Below, in pieces: positions 18,176-26,260 of a DNA stretch of 64,000 nt. Position 1 is the stretch's first letter, and every line of letters starts with the position of its first letter. The notes beneath the pieces were generated by a model. It saw only the letters and a list, made by a program, of their open reading frames with translations. It searched no databases and was not told where the DNA came from. A program made the translations under genes and the position numbers. Source of the stretch: Bog-473 sp963791455 (lineage in GTDB: Bacteria; Actinomycetota; Acidimicrobiia; Acidimicrobiales; RAAP-2); contig CAWBSM010000001.1 of NCBI GenBank assembly GCA_963791455.1, positions 62,001 through 126,000 of the forward strand, given 5' to 3'.

Positions 18176-18651
18176 ATCCCGGCCGCCATCGACTCGCCCA
18201 GCTCGGTCAGCCGGTCCCGGAGCCGGGCTGCCTCTGTCGGCTCCAGCCCGGGAATCCGGGCGTCACTCGCCGCAGCGGCGGTGTGCAACTTGACCGTGGA
18301 CAAGTGGAAGAGGCGCTCGATGGGCCCCGCGGTCACCTCGACGAATTGCATCCGCCCGTACGGCACCACCGAGAGCCGTTGCACCATGACACCGCGGGCG
18401 ACGATGAGGTCCTCGTGGCGTTCCTGGTAGCGCCAAGCCCGGTAGCGGCGACGCACGAACCACGACAGGGCTGCGCCGAGGGCCACCACGACACCGAGGG
18501 CGAGGAGCGCCGCCACCCCGCCCAATGCAGCAAGGAAGACCAGGGCGAAGAAGGCACCCAAAGCCGCGGTGAACGTGGTGACCTCGGCTCGGCGCATCCT
18601 CCACAGCCCTGGTGAGGGGCGGAGCCAAGCTTGATCGTCTGCAATCGCCAC
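18172..18651 (-). CDS. PH domain membrane protein (YdbS-like)
   Basis: This 159-residue protein has two hydrophobic helices (about residues 25-70) followed by one bPH2 domain (RYQERHEDLIVARGVMVQR, then VPYGRMQFVEV). It matches the YdbS type that pairs with the YdbT-like protein encoded immediately downstream with an ATGA overlap. GTG 18651 is 6 nt from a TACCGT box and has no ribosome site, so the mRNA is probably leaderless. It shares a 44-bp divergent intergenic region with the SCO6745-type gene. Molecular role unknown. Confidence 0.83.
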   Translation of the reverse strand: MAIADDQAWLRPSPGLWRMRRAEVTTFTAALGAFFALVFLAALGGVAALLALGVVVALGAALSWFVRRRYRAWRYQERHEDLIVARGVMVQRLSVVPYGRMQFVEVTAGPIERLFHLSTVKLHTAAAASDARIPGLEPTEAARLRDRLTELGESMAAGM

Positions 18652-18657
18652 GGAGAA

Positions 18658-18688
18658 ACGGTAAAGGAATTGCCCGCTCTTCTAGGGT
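18658..18688. promoter_or_regulatory. Divergent pair of leaderless promoters
   Basis: The minus-strand -10 TACCGT (18663-18658) lies 6 nt before GTG 18651. The plus-strand -10 TAGGGT (18683-18688) lies 7 nt before GTG 18696. The two -10 boxes are only 19 bp apart, so the -35 regions must overlap and the promoters probably compete or are co-regulated. Confidence 0.6.
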
Positions 18689-18695
18689 GGCAATT

Positions 18696-19589
18696 GTGAG
18701 CGAGTTGCGTGGATCCCCGAGCAGGAGCCTGGCCGCCGCCCTCGAACCGGTGGCCGGACAGGTCTATTTCTCTCCCGAGTGCCATGTGGGCTATGCCGAG
18801 CTGGGCTTTGCTCCCAGCCCGGGCTCCCTCGCCGGGGGCGTGCAAATGCCGGACGGACCGGCCTACTTCACGAGCCGGGGCTCGGTGATGGGTCAGGTTC
18901 CGGGCGAGGTGGTGGCGGCGGCCTTCGCGGTGTTCAACCCCGAGACGGTGGTCCCGGCCGTCGAGTACGGCTGGAGCATCGTGGACGCGCCCACCATCTG
19001 TGCGGTGCGGACTCGGGGCGCGGTCGCCCAACTGGTCCGGATCTTGGGTCCGGAGCCGGACGGGTCGGGCCGCGCCGCCGAGTTGCTGACCGAGGCGGTG
19101 TCACCGCTGCGGCCCGAGGGCAAGCCGCTCTTCGCCGGGTTGCGGAGCCTCGGTCTGCCCGGCGAGGCCGTCGGCGACCTCTGGCGCCTGGCCGACACGT
19201 TGCGCGAGTACCGGGGCGACGCCCACACGGCGGCCTGGACGTCGGCGGGGCTGGACGCCACCGAAGTCGGTCTCCTGACCGAGCTCTATTGGGGTCTCCC
19301 GATGCGCACCTACGTCCGCACCCGCGCCTGGTCCGCCGAGCAGCTCGATGCCGCCGAGGCCCGGTTGTCCGAACGAGGTCTGGTCGCCAAGGGCACGCTG
19401 ACCGGAGCGGGGAGGGAGTTACGCGAATCGATCGAGGTGGCCACCGACGCCCAGTGTGAGCCCGTGCTCGACGCGTTGGGCAACGGGCTCGACGAGTTGA
19501 TCGGGTTGCTCACCCCTTGGGGTGAGGCCGTGCGCGCCGCGGGCGGGTACCCCCCGCAGGGGCCCCACGATCTGGCACCCGCCCGCTGA
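18696..19589 (+). CDS. SCO6745 family protein
   Basis: This 297-residue protein matches the SCO6745-type actinobacterial family: an Ala-rich N-terminal helix bundle (YFSPECHVGYAELGF), repeated short helices, a winged-helix-like stretch (LDATEVGLLTELYWGLPM, then LSERGLVAKGTLTGAG) and a C-terminal helical tail. The middle segment resembles a MarR-like DNA-binding fold, but the family has no established function. GTG 18696 is chosen because TAGGGT lies 7 nt upstream; the upstream in-frame extension would run through the divergent promoter. The gene is convergent with the next one at 19614. Confidence 0.75.
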   Translation: MSELRGSPSRSLAAALEPVAGQVYFSPECHVGYAELGFAPSPGSLAGGVQMPDGPAYFTSRGSVMGQVPGEVVAAAFAVFNPETVVPAVEYGWSIVDAPTICAVRTRGAVAQLVRILGPEPDGSGRAAELLTEAVSPLRPEGKPLFAGLRSLGLPGEAVGDLWRLADTLREYRGDAHTAAWTSAGLDATEVGLLTELYWGLPMRTYVRTRAWSAEQLDAAEARLSERGLVAKGTLTGAGRELRESIEVATDAQCEPVLDALGNGLDELIGLLTPWGEAVRAAGGYPPQGPHDLAPAR

Positions 19590-19590
19590 C

Positions 19591-19602
19591 CGCGGGCCCG
19601 CG
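19591..19602. terminator. Palindrome between convergent genes
   Basis: CGCGGGCCCGCG is a perfect 12-bp palindrome in the 24-nt gap between the convergent stops at 19589 and 19614, followed by more GC-rich dyad sequence (GGGCCCCCGGGC). Placement fits a bidirectional terminator, though no T-tract is present on either side. Confidence 0.35.
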
Positions 19603-19613
19603 GGCCCCCGGGC

Positions 19614-20324
19614 TCAGTAGAGCGGCGACCAGTCGGCGCTGCGCAGAATCCGGCTCTCCCAACGGTCACGCACCGCAAGGGCGTCGTGCATCCAGGTCCC
19701 CGGCGCCGACGCGGAAGACGGCATGTCGTTTGCGAGGAGATAGAGGAGCGCCTTGTGGTTCACGATGCGCTGCCACAAGACGACCTCGTTGGTGCGGTGG
19801 GAGCCGAAGACGGGCTGGAAGGCCGCTTCCAGCTCGATGATGCTTCGCCCTTCCTGCTTGGACTTGCTCAACTCGGTGTCGTAGAGCGTCCCCGCCTTGC
19901 CCAGGTAGGCCCGGAGCCCACCTGGGTAGGGCCAGGCCGTGTCCTCCATGAAGAGGCTGAGCTCGTGCGAGGCGCCGGTCGTGGGGACCGTCGTCAGGTC
20001 GATCCGCTGCACCGGCGACCACGAGACCGGGGTGAGGATCTTCGCCTCGCAGGCGTGCCGCATGCCGTCGACTTCGGACGACCACGTCGCCAAGTCGCCC
20101 TCGCGGATACGTTCGGCCAGCTCCGCCCAGGCCGCGGCGTCTCGACAGCCGGTGATCGTGACCACGGTGTAGGCCGGTCCGCTCCCGTGGGCCACCCGGA
20201 GGTACCAGAGCAACCGGCAGCCCGGGGTCTCTGCCAGGGCCGGGAGGAGCTGGTCCCGGTAGGCGGACTCGAACGCCTCTTCTTGCGCACCGGCCACCCG
20301 GTGCACCTCGTGGAGTAACAACAC
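19614..20324 (-). CDS. NIPSNAP-like / dimeric alpha-beta barrel protein
   Basis: This 236-residue protein seems to hold two ferredoxin-like repeats. The first (LLLHEVHRVAGAQEEAFESA) begins like NIPSNAP or antibiotic-monooxygenase domains. The second ends with VVLWQRIVNHKALLYLL and a WMHDALAVRDRWESRILR stretch. Start GTG 20324 has AGGGGG 8 nt upstream; the much longer in-frame extension runs antisense to nothing conserved and is rejected. The gene follows the SDR by 23 nt. A role as an accessory enzyme or binding protein in the SDR/M20/acyl-CoA dehydrogenase cluster is inferred. The family call is moderate. Confidence 0.6.
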   Translation of the reverse strand: MLLLHEVHRVAGAQEEAFESAYRDQLLPALAETPGCRLLWYLRVAHGSGPAYTVVTITGCRDAAAWAELAERIREGDLATWSSEVDGMRHACEAKILTPVSWSPVQRIDLTTVPTTGASHELSLFMEDTAWPYPGGLRAYLGKAGTLYDTELSKSKQEGRSIIELEAAFQPVFGSHRTNEVVLWQRIVNHKALLYLLANDMPSSASAPGTWMHDALAVRDRWESRILRSADWSPLY

Positions 20325-20347
20325 AGCGAACCCCCTGGTTCTTGGCT

Positions 20348-21121
20348 CTATCGCGTGGTGGAGATACCACCGTCGACCGGGATGACGGCGCCGGTCAGGT
20401 AGGCCCCCGCCCGCGACGCCAGGTAGATGGCGGCCCCCGCCATGTCGTCGGGCCGGCCGATGCGCTTCAGCGGGGCGTTCGCCGCGATCTGCTCGCCGAA
20501 CGCCTCCAGTGTGGCGGCCATCATCTTGGATTCGAACGGCCCCGGCGCGATGGCGTTCACGGTGATGGTCGGCGCGAGCCGCTTGGCCAGGTGGCGCGTC
20601 ATCTGGTGCACCGCCGCCTTCGACGCCGAGTACGAGTAGGTCTCGAGCTGGGGGACGGCGATCCCGTCGATCGAGCCGATGTTGATCACCCGTGCCGGCT
20701 CGTCTCGGGTTCCCGCCCTCTCGAGGAGCGGTACCAGGAACTTGGTCAGGTGAAAGACGCCCTTGACGTTGAGGGCCAGGACCCGCTCGAACGCGGCTTC
20801 GTCGAAGTCCGCCAGCGGTGCGCCCCAGGTGGCACCCGCGTTGTTGACCAAGATGTCGAGCTTGTCCACCCGGCCTGCCATCTCGTCGGCCAGCCGGTGG
20901 CACTCGTCCTCCTTGGACAGGTCGGCGGGGATGCCCACACACGTGCCCTTCTTCGAGAGCTCCGCCGCCACCTCTGCACAGGCGTCCGCCTTGCGGGACG
21001 AGATGTACACCGCCGCACCGGCCTCGACGAATCCCTCGGCGATCATCCGGCCGATGCCGCGGGTCCCGCCGGTGACGAGCGCCGTCTTGCCGGCGATGGA
21101 GAAGAGGTCCGAGGCACTCAT
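20348..21121 (-). CDS. SDR family oxidoreductase
   Basis: This 257-residue classical short-chain dehydrogenase has the cofactor loop TGGTRGIG (residues 17-24), NNAG, a catalytic Ser in NIGSIDG, the YSASK catalytic Tyr/Lys, and PVDGG near the C-terminus. The Arg just after the first beta-alpha unit (SSRKADAC) favours NADP(H). ATG 21121 is preferred over an upstream GTG 18 nt away because a -10-like CAGAAT lies 6 nt before it. The neighbours (acyl-CoA dehydrogenase, M20 hydrolase) suggest oxidation of a hydroxylated intermediate; substrate unknown. Confidence 0.9.
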   Translation of the reverse strand: MSASDLFSIAGKTALVTGGTRGIGRMIAEGFVEAGAAVYISSRKADACAEVAAELSKKGTCVGIPADLSKEDECHRLADEMAGRVDKLDILVNNAGATWGAPLADFDEAAFERVLALNVKGVFHLTKFLVPLLERAGTRDEPARVINIGSIDGIAVPQLETYSYSASKAAVHQMTRHLAKRLAPTITVNAIAPGPFESKMMAATLEAFGEQIAANAPLKRIGRPDDMAGAAIYLASRAGAYLTGAVIPVDGGISTTR

Positions 21122-21160
21122 GGCCACATTCTGGCCCACCGGGGCGCGGCGGCCTCCGAT

Positions 21161-22339
21161 CTACGGTCCGGCCAGCGCCACGGCGCTCCGCACCATGACG
21201 CTCGCGCCGACCCGCAGCGAGGGGTCCTCGACCGAGAAGGTGGGGCAGTGGTGCGTGCCGCTGGACCCGTCGGCGGCCGCACCGCCCACGAAGAAGTAGC
21301 AGCCCGGTAGATGGTTGAGGAACTCGCTCACGTCGTCGCTCGGCGACGCGGGTGGCATGCGGAGCACCTGGTCCGCACCGAGCACGGCCCGGGCCTCCGC
21401 CTCCACCAGCTCGGTGACCGCCGGGTCGTTCACCACGGCCGGGGTGTGCTCGGGCGTCTCCAGCTCGATGCGGACGCCCTGGGCGTCGGCGACCGAGGTG
21501 CACAGCGTCTGGAGGCGGCTCAGGGCCTCCGCGCGCTGCCCGGGCGTGAACGTGCGCAGCGTCCCCGTGACCCGAGCGGAGGTGGGGACGACGTTGACGG
21601 CCGTCCCGGCGCTGAGCGTGCCCGCGCTGCACACGCAATTGGCCTCCTCGCAGGTCATTCCCTGGACCACCTCACCCAACCGCTCGACCAGCTCCGCCGT
21701 GGCCCTGATGACGTCGCCCTGTCCCGTCGGCATGGCGCCGTGTCCACCCGGCCCCGTCAGCGTGATGCGCCATGAATGCGCCTCTGACATCGCCACGCCG
21801 CTGCGCAGGGCGACCAGGCCGGTGGGGGCCTGGGACGTCACGTGGAACCCGACGAGGCGCGCCCCCTCCATCACGGCCAGTGCGCCGTTCTCGATCATCG
21901 TCTTGGCGCCGCACAACGCCTCCTCGCCTGGCTGGAACACGAACACGTAGCGCCCGGGAAGGTCCTCCTGTCGCGAGGCGAGCACGGAGGCGGCACCGAG
22001 CAAGGAGGCGACATGGACGTCGTGCCCGCACGCGTGCATCACGCCCTCGACCTCCGAATGGAGCGCTCTCGACTCGTCCTCTTGCACCGGCAGCGCGTCG
22101 ATGTCGGCCCGCAGCACGACACCGCGGCCCGGCCGCCCTCCCTCCATCACGAAGATCCCGCCTGTTTCGGTGACCCGCACCGCCTCCTCGATGCCCAGCC
22201 CCGCCATGTGGTGGCGGATCAGTCCGGTCGTGCGGTGCTCGGCGAAGGCGAGCTCGGGCCTTCGGTGGATCTCCCGGCGCAGGTCCACCATCTCGTCGTA
22301 GACGGCGTCGCCGGGGGACGTTCCGAAGAGTTCGGTCAC
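21161..22339 (-). CDS. M20 family amidohydrolase (hippurate/N-acyl amino acid hydrolase-like)
   Basis: This 392-residue metallohydrolase has the M20D motifs LRREIHRRPELAF, HACGHDVHVA (metal ligands) and FQPGEEALCGAKTMIENG, and a dimerisation domain with GPGGHGAMP. Such enzymes cleave N-acyl or aryl amide bonds of amino acids. Start GTG 22339 lies one base past the stop of the acyl-CoA dehydrogenase gene, implying translational coupling. With an acyl-CoA dehydrogenase and an SDR nearby, it may release an acyl chain that is then oxidised; that link is inference. Confidence 0.87.
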   Translation of the reverse strand: MTELFGTSPGDAVYDEMVDLRREIHRRPELAFAEHRTTGLIRHHMAGLGIEEAVRVTETGGIFVMEGGRPGRGVVLRADIDALPVQEDESRALHSEVEGVMHACGHDVHVASLLGAASVLASRQEDLPGRYVFVFQPGEEALCGAKTMIENGALAVMEGARLVGFHVTSQAPTGLVALRSGVAMSEAHSWRITLTGPGGHGAMPTGQGDVIRATAELVERLGEVVQGMTCEEANCVCSAGTLSAGTAVNVVPTSARVTGTLRTFTPGQRAEALSRLQTLCTSVADAQGVRIELETPEHTPAVVNDPAVTELVEAEARAVLGADQVLRMPPASPSDDVSEFLNHLPGCYFFVGGAAADGSSGTHHCPTFSVEDPSLRVGASVMVRSAVALAGP

Positions 22340-22340
22340 G

Positions 22341-23564
22341 TCAGCGCCCGAGGAGGTCGCGGGCGATATGGGTCACCTGGATCTCGTCGGTCCCGGCGTA
22401 GATCTGGAATACCTTGGCGTCGCGGGCCAGCTGCTCGACCCGGAACTCCGACATGTACCCGTTGCCGCCGAACAGCTGTACGGCCTCCATGGCCACTTCC
22501 GACGCCGCCTGGGCCGAGTAGAGCTTCATGGCCGAGGCCTCGGCCAGGGTCAGGCTCTTGCCCGCCGCGCTCATCTCGATGTGCCGGAACACGAGGTTCT
22601 CCACGTTGAGGCGGGCGACCTCCATGCGGGCGAGCTTCAGCTGTATGAGCTGGAATTCCGCGATGGGCCGCTCCCAGAGCAGCCGGTCCCGGGCGTACTG
22701 CACCGAGAGTTTGAGGCACTCCTCAATGAGGCCGAGCGACATGGCGGCGACGCCGGCCCGCTCGGTGACGAAGTTGCCCTTGGCGCTCTCGCGGCCTTCG
22801 TTCCCGTCGGGCGTTCCCTCGTTCTCCCCGAGCAGCCGCTCCGTGCCGGCCCGCACGTCGGTGAGGAAGAGCTCGCCGGTCGGCGACGAGTGCAGGCCCA
22901 TCTTGCGGAACGGCTTGGACTGTTCGAGGCCGGGCATCCCGCGGTCGAGGATGAAGGTCAGCACGGGGCGCTGGCGCAGCGCCGTCTCGCTCCCGTCGTC
23001 GAGCTTGGCGTAGAAGACGATGGTGTCGGCGTACGGGCCGTTGGTGATGAACGTCTTGTTGCCGTTCAGCACATACTCGTCGCCGTCCCGCACGGCGGTC
23101 GCCTTCATGCCGCCCAGGGCGTCGGAGCCCGAGTCGGGCTCGGTGATGGCCCAGGCGCCGATCTTGTCCAGGGTCATCAGGTCGAGGCCCCAGCGCTCCA
23201 TCTGGGCCGGCGTGCCGCTCTTCATGATGGTGCCGCCCGCCAGGCCGGTGCTCACACCGAGGGCGGTGACGATGCCGGGGCAGTAGTGGCACAGCTCGAT
23301 GATCGGTATGAGGGTCAGCGCGGCATTGCCGCCGCCCTCGGACCGCGCCGGCGCCGGCTTGCCCGACGTCTTGCGTTCGAGCGCCCGCTTGAAGGACTCC
23401 CGGGCCAACGCGTCGAGGCCGAAGGTCGCATAGAGCTTGCGGATCACCTCGTAGGGCGGGGTGTCGCCGTGCTCGAGCTCGTCGACGTTGGGCTTGACCT
23501 CTTCTTCGACGAAGCGCCGCACGGCGTCGCGGATTGCCAGCTGTTCCTCGGACCACTCGAACAT
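22341..23564 (-). CDS. Acyl-CoA dehydrogenase
   Basis: This 407-residue flavoenzyme has an N-terminal helical domain, the FAD/substrate signature ITEPDSGSDA, the TFITNGPYAD strand, and the C-terminal QLFGGNGYM and IYAGTDEIQ motifs. An insertion around residues 65-85 (ERKTSGKPAPARSEGGGN) is longer than in typical members. A perfect AGGAGG ribosome site lies 6 nt before ATG 23564, with a TAGGGT -10 box at 23610-23605. It is the first gene of a minus-strand unit with the coupled M20 hydrolase. It oxidises an acyl-CoA to the enoyl-CoA; chain specificity is unknown. Confidence 0.92.
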   Translation of the reverse strand: MFEWSEEQLAIRDAVRRFVEEEVKPNVDELEHGDTPPYEVIRKLYATFGLDALARESFKRALERKTSGKPAPARSEGGGNAALTLIPIIELCHYCPGIVTALGVSTGLAGGTIMKSGTPAQMERWGLDLMTLDKIGAWAITEPDSGSDALGGMKATAVRDGDEYVLNGNKTFITNGPYADTIVFYAKLDDGSETALRQRPVLTFILDRGMPGLEQSKPFRKMGLHSSPTGELFLTDVRAGTERLLGENEGTPDGNEGRESAKGNFVTERAGVAAMSLGLIEECLKLSVQYARDRLLWERPIAEFQLIQLKLARMEVARLNVENLVFRHIEMSAAGKSLTLAEASAMKLYSAQAASEVAMEAVQLFGGNGYMSEFRVEQLARDAKVFQIYAGTDEIQVTHIARDLLGR

Positions 23565-23604
23565 GACGTGCCTCCTGCGGCCTCGGCGGCCCCCCGCCGG
23601 CTCG

Positions 23605-23610
23605 ACCCTA
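23605..23610 (-). promoter_or_regulatory. Candidate -10 box for the acyl-CoA dehydrogenase unit
   Basis: TAGGGT on the minus strand, about 40 nt before ATG 23564, giving a short leader with AGGAGG. Two more copies of CTAGGG (minus strand) lie within the next 25 nt upstream, next to the FABP stop codon, and could be regulator half-sites. Confidence 0.4.
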
Positions 23611-23630
23611 CCGGGCGGCCCTAGACATCC

Positions 23631-24197
23631 CTAGGCGTCGGCGATCCGCCGCAGGGTGTTGCGGTCGGTGCGGACGACCGCCTCCTCCATCCGGGCGTGC
23701 TGGATGACCGTCGTCTCGGCGTAGGTGAACTCGTCGTCCCCACTGGTGTCGATGGTCACCTCGTACCTGATGGAGCGGGCGTTCTTGTCCAGCCAGTTGT
23801 TGGCCAAAATCCCGTAGGTCTGGCTGCCGACGCTGGCGGTCAGGGTGAACGCGGTGGCGTCTGGTGCCACGGTGCCGCCGGCGACCACGGCCGAGCCGCG
23901 GGGGATGAGGAAGCAGCGGACGACCTCTTGGTCCCGTGCGTCCCACATCCAGTAGCCAACCTCGGTGTGGAACGGGTCTTCCTCGGTGCCCCGCCAGGCC
24001 GCCATGCGATAGTCGAGACCGTAGAGGATCTGGGTTCCGCTCTCGACCGGGCCGAAGGGTTTGAAGTCGATGTGCTCACGGTAGGGCGTCACACCGATCT
24101 TCCCCGTCTCGTTGGCGTACGCCACGTCCTCGCCCTGTTGGCCTTCCCAGATCCCGGCCAAACGGGCCAGGGGGCCCCATTCGACTCCTGCGCTCAC
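23631..24197 (-). CDS. FABP/nitrobindin-like haem-binding beta-barrel protein
   Basis: This 188-residue protein matches the nitrobindin (THAP4 C-terminal/DUF1794) family: GPLARLAGIWEGQQGED at the N-terminus, an HIDFKPFG strand, LDYRMAAW, HTEVGYWMWD and a TLRRIADA C-terminus. These small beta-barrels bind ferric haem through a His near the C-terminus; a His is present in VIQHARMEE, but its role is inferred. GTG 24197 is needed to keep the N-terminal family motif. As a result the gene overlaps the apparent 3' end of pstA by 122 nt in another frame, which is unusual. Confidence 0.75.
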   Translation of the reverse strand: MSAGVEWGPLARLAGIWEGQQGEDVAYANETGKIGVTPYREHIDFKPFGPVESGTQILYGLDYRMAAWRGTEEDPFHTEVGYWMWDARDQEVVRCFLIPRGSAVVAGGTVAPDATAFTLTASVGSQTYGILANNWLDKNARSIRYEVTIDTSGDDEFTYAETTVIQHARMEEAVVRTDRNTLRRIADA

Positions 24198-25173
24198 GTT
24201 CAGCGCCGAGGCATCTCGTCGACCAGCATGCCCGGATCCGACGCCTCGGACTGCGGTCCCCCCTTGGGGCGGCGTCGGATCCGGGCGACCCGCGGGCCCC
24301 CTCAGCGTGTCGCTGCGTGCGGCTCACGACGATACGGCTCGACACCAAGAGGAGCAGGACGATGACGACGAGGATCAGGGCGGCGTCGTAGGAGAGGTAG
24401 TGGTAGTTCGTCTCGGGAGCGTTGTAGTACTGGAAGACGACGTAGGTCAGGTAGGGGAACTGGGCGTGGGTGAGCGAGTGGGGAAGCGTGGGAGCGAAAC
24501 CCGCCGTGTAGATCAGGGGCGCCGTCTCGCCGCAGGCAATGGCCAACGCGAGCAGGAGGCCGGTGACGATCCCGGGCAGCGCACTCTTGAGCACCACCTT
24601 GCGCAGGCCGTAGCCCATGGACATTCCCAGGGCCTCGGCGCCCTCCCGGTAGCCCGTCGGGACCTGCCGCAGCGAGTTCTCGGTCGTCTTGGCGATGTAG
24701 GGGATGACCATGATGGAGAGGATGATGAGCGCGGCCAGCAACGAGAAGCCCCAGTGCAGTCCCACCACGAGCGCCGTGTAGCCGACGTAGCCCAACACGA
24801 TGGAGGGGAATCCCGACAGGATGTCCGATGCGGTCCGCAGTGGTCCGCTGATGCGCCCGCTGAACCGGCGAGGGCGGGTGAATTCCGCCAAGTGGATGCC
24901 GGCGAACACGCCGATCGTGCCGGCGATGATGAAGACTCCCACCATCAGGATCAAGGTGCCGAGGATCTGGTCGCGTAGCCCACCTCCGGTCGGGGTCAAC
25001 GTGGTCCACAGCACGCTCCACTGCCAGTGCGACCAGGCGCGGGCGAGGACACTGATCAGCAGCCAGGCGGCTGGCGCCATGATGAGGATGAGCGCGACGT
25101 ATGTGAGGACCCGCCACACCGTCGTCGAGGCGCGCCGACGCCTGGTGGCTGGTCCGGCCGCCAGCGAATCCAT
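24076..25173 (-). CDS. pstA: Phosphate ABC transporter permease PstA
   Basis: This 365-residue permease has six predicted TM helices and the cytoplasmic EAA loop (EGAEALGMSMGYGLRKVVLK), as expected for PstA. With PstC it forms the membrane channel of the high-affinity phosphate importer. Its ATG overlaps the pstC stop codon by one base (TGATG). Typical PstA proteins end soon after the last TM; here about 60 extra Arg/Gly-rich residues follow VVSRTQRH and run into the FABP gene. The tail is probably not ancestral and may result from a lost stop or a small indel near 24300. Confidence 0.88.
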   Translation of the reverse strand: MDSLAAGPATRRRRASTTVWRVLTYVALILIMAPAAWLLISVLARAWSHWQWSVLWTTLTPTGGGLRDQILGTLILMVGVFIIAGTIGVFAGIHLAEFTRPRRFSGRISGPLRTASDILSGFPSIVLGYVGYTALVVGLHWGFSLLAALIILSIMVIPYIAKTTENSLRQVPTGYREGAEALGMSMGYGLRKVVLKSALPGIVTGLLLALAIACGETAPLIYTAGFAPTLPHSLTHAQFPYLTYVVFQYYNAPETNYHYLSYDAALILVVIVLLLLVSSRIVVSRTQRHAEGARGSPGSDAAPRGDRSPRRRIRACWSTRCLGAERERRSRMGPPGPFGRDLGRPTGRGRGVRQRDGEDRCDALP

Positions 25174-26204
25174 CAGGCCCCCCCGACCGGCGCCGCGACC
25201 CGGCCCGTGCGGGTGATGATCACCCGGGCCATCAAGTTGACCGCGACCGAGATGACCGCCAGCACGAGGGCAAGCTCGGCGAGGGTCGCGACCGCGAAGC
25301 CGGTGCCGTCGGTCAGCGCGCCGTCGAGCTGGGTCAGGATCGTGGCGGCCACGGTCGTGAAGGGCCCGTAGATGTTGAGCGGGATGTGCAGGACCGCGCC
25401 GCCGATCATGGCCACGGCGATCGTCTCGCCCAGCGCCCGGCCCAACCCAAGGACGGTGGCGCCGATGATCCCCGAGCGGACCCAGGGCAGGGTCACCTTG
25501 TTGGCCACCTCCCAGTCGGTCATGCCGAGGGCGGACGCACCTTCCTTGGGGAGCGGGGGAACCTGTTGGAAGAGGTCGCGGGTGGTGGCGGTGATGATGG
25601 GCACGATCATGAGGGCCAACACGATGCCGGCCGAGAGCAGTCCCTCTCCCGAGCCGACCGGGTTGCGGAAGTACCGGAGCACCGGCACGTCGGGCGCATG
25701 GTCGGCGATGACCGGGTACACGTTTCGGGCCAGCCAGGGACCGAACGTGAGGATGCCCCACAAGCCGATGACCACGCTCGGGATACCGGCGAGGATCTCG
25801 ATGGCGAAACCCAACGGCCGTGAGATCCAACTTGGGAGGCGCTCCGTGAGAGCGAAGGCGGCACCGATGGAGAGGGGCAGGGCGATGACCAGCGCGATCA
25901 GCGAGGAGAGCAGGGTGCCCCACAGGATGGCCCACGCACCGAACTGGGCGCCCATTGGGTGCGCCACGCCGTCGGTGTGCACCACGGCGCCGTAGCCGTT
26001 GCCGTACGTCCAGTTCCTCCCGTAGAGGAAGTACCAGCCGTTGACCCGGATGGCCGGGTACGCCTTCACGGCCAGGACCGTCACCGCGAACCCGAGGGCG
26101 GCGAGCGGCAGCACCACCGCGATCCAGGCCGTCCCGCGCCAGGCGTGTTCCTCGTTCCGCCGGAAGAAGTCGGCCACCCGGCGGGGCAGCGGTGGCTTGC
26201 CCAT
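25173..26204 (-). CDS. pstC: Phosphate ABC transporter permease PstC
   Basis: This 343-residue permease has a first TM near residues 26-46, five more TMs and the EAA loop (EGASALGMTDWEVANKVTLP). The loop between TM1 and TM2 (YFLYGRNWTYGNGYG) is characteristic of PstC. ATG 26204 gives the usual length; the longer frame reads antisense-like sequence from pstS. It pairs with PstA. A perfect 13-bp hairpin lies between pstS and this gene, which probably lowers its expression relative to the binding protein. Confidence 0.92.
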   Translation of the reverse strand: MGKPPLPRRVADFFRRNEEHAWRGTAWIAVVLPLAALGFAVTVLAVKAYPAIRVNGWYFLYGRNWTYGNGYGAVVHTDGVAHPMGAQFGAWAILWGTLLSSLIALVIALPLSIGAAFALTERLPSWISRPLGFAIEILAGIPSVVIGLWGILTFGPWLARNVYPVIADHAPDVPVLRYFRNPVGSGEGLLSAGIVLALMIVPIITATTRDLFQQVPPLPKEGASALGMTDWEVANKVTLPWVRSGIIGATVLGLGRALGETIAVAMIGGAVLHIPLNIYGPFTTVAATILTQLDGALTDGTGFAVATLAELALVLAVISVAVNLMARVIITRTGRVAAPVGGA

Positions 26205-26217
26205 CGACTCCGCCTGA

Positions 26218-26246
26218 GGCACGGCGGGGATGCTCCCCGCCGTGCC
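26218..26246 (-). promoter_or_regulatory. Intercistronic hairpin between pstS and pstC
   Basis: A perfect 13-bp stem (arms 26218-26230 and 26234-26246, GGCACGGCGGGGA with its complement) closed by a 3-nt loop, in the 56-nt gap. No T-tract follows, so it is more likely an mRNA-stabilising or partial-termination element that keeps PstS in excess over the permease. Confidence 0.75.
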
Positions 26247-26260
26247 GCCGACGGATGCCA

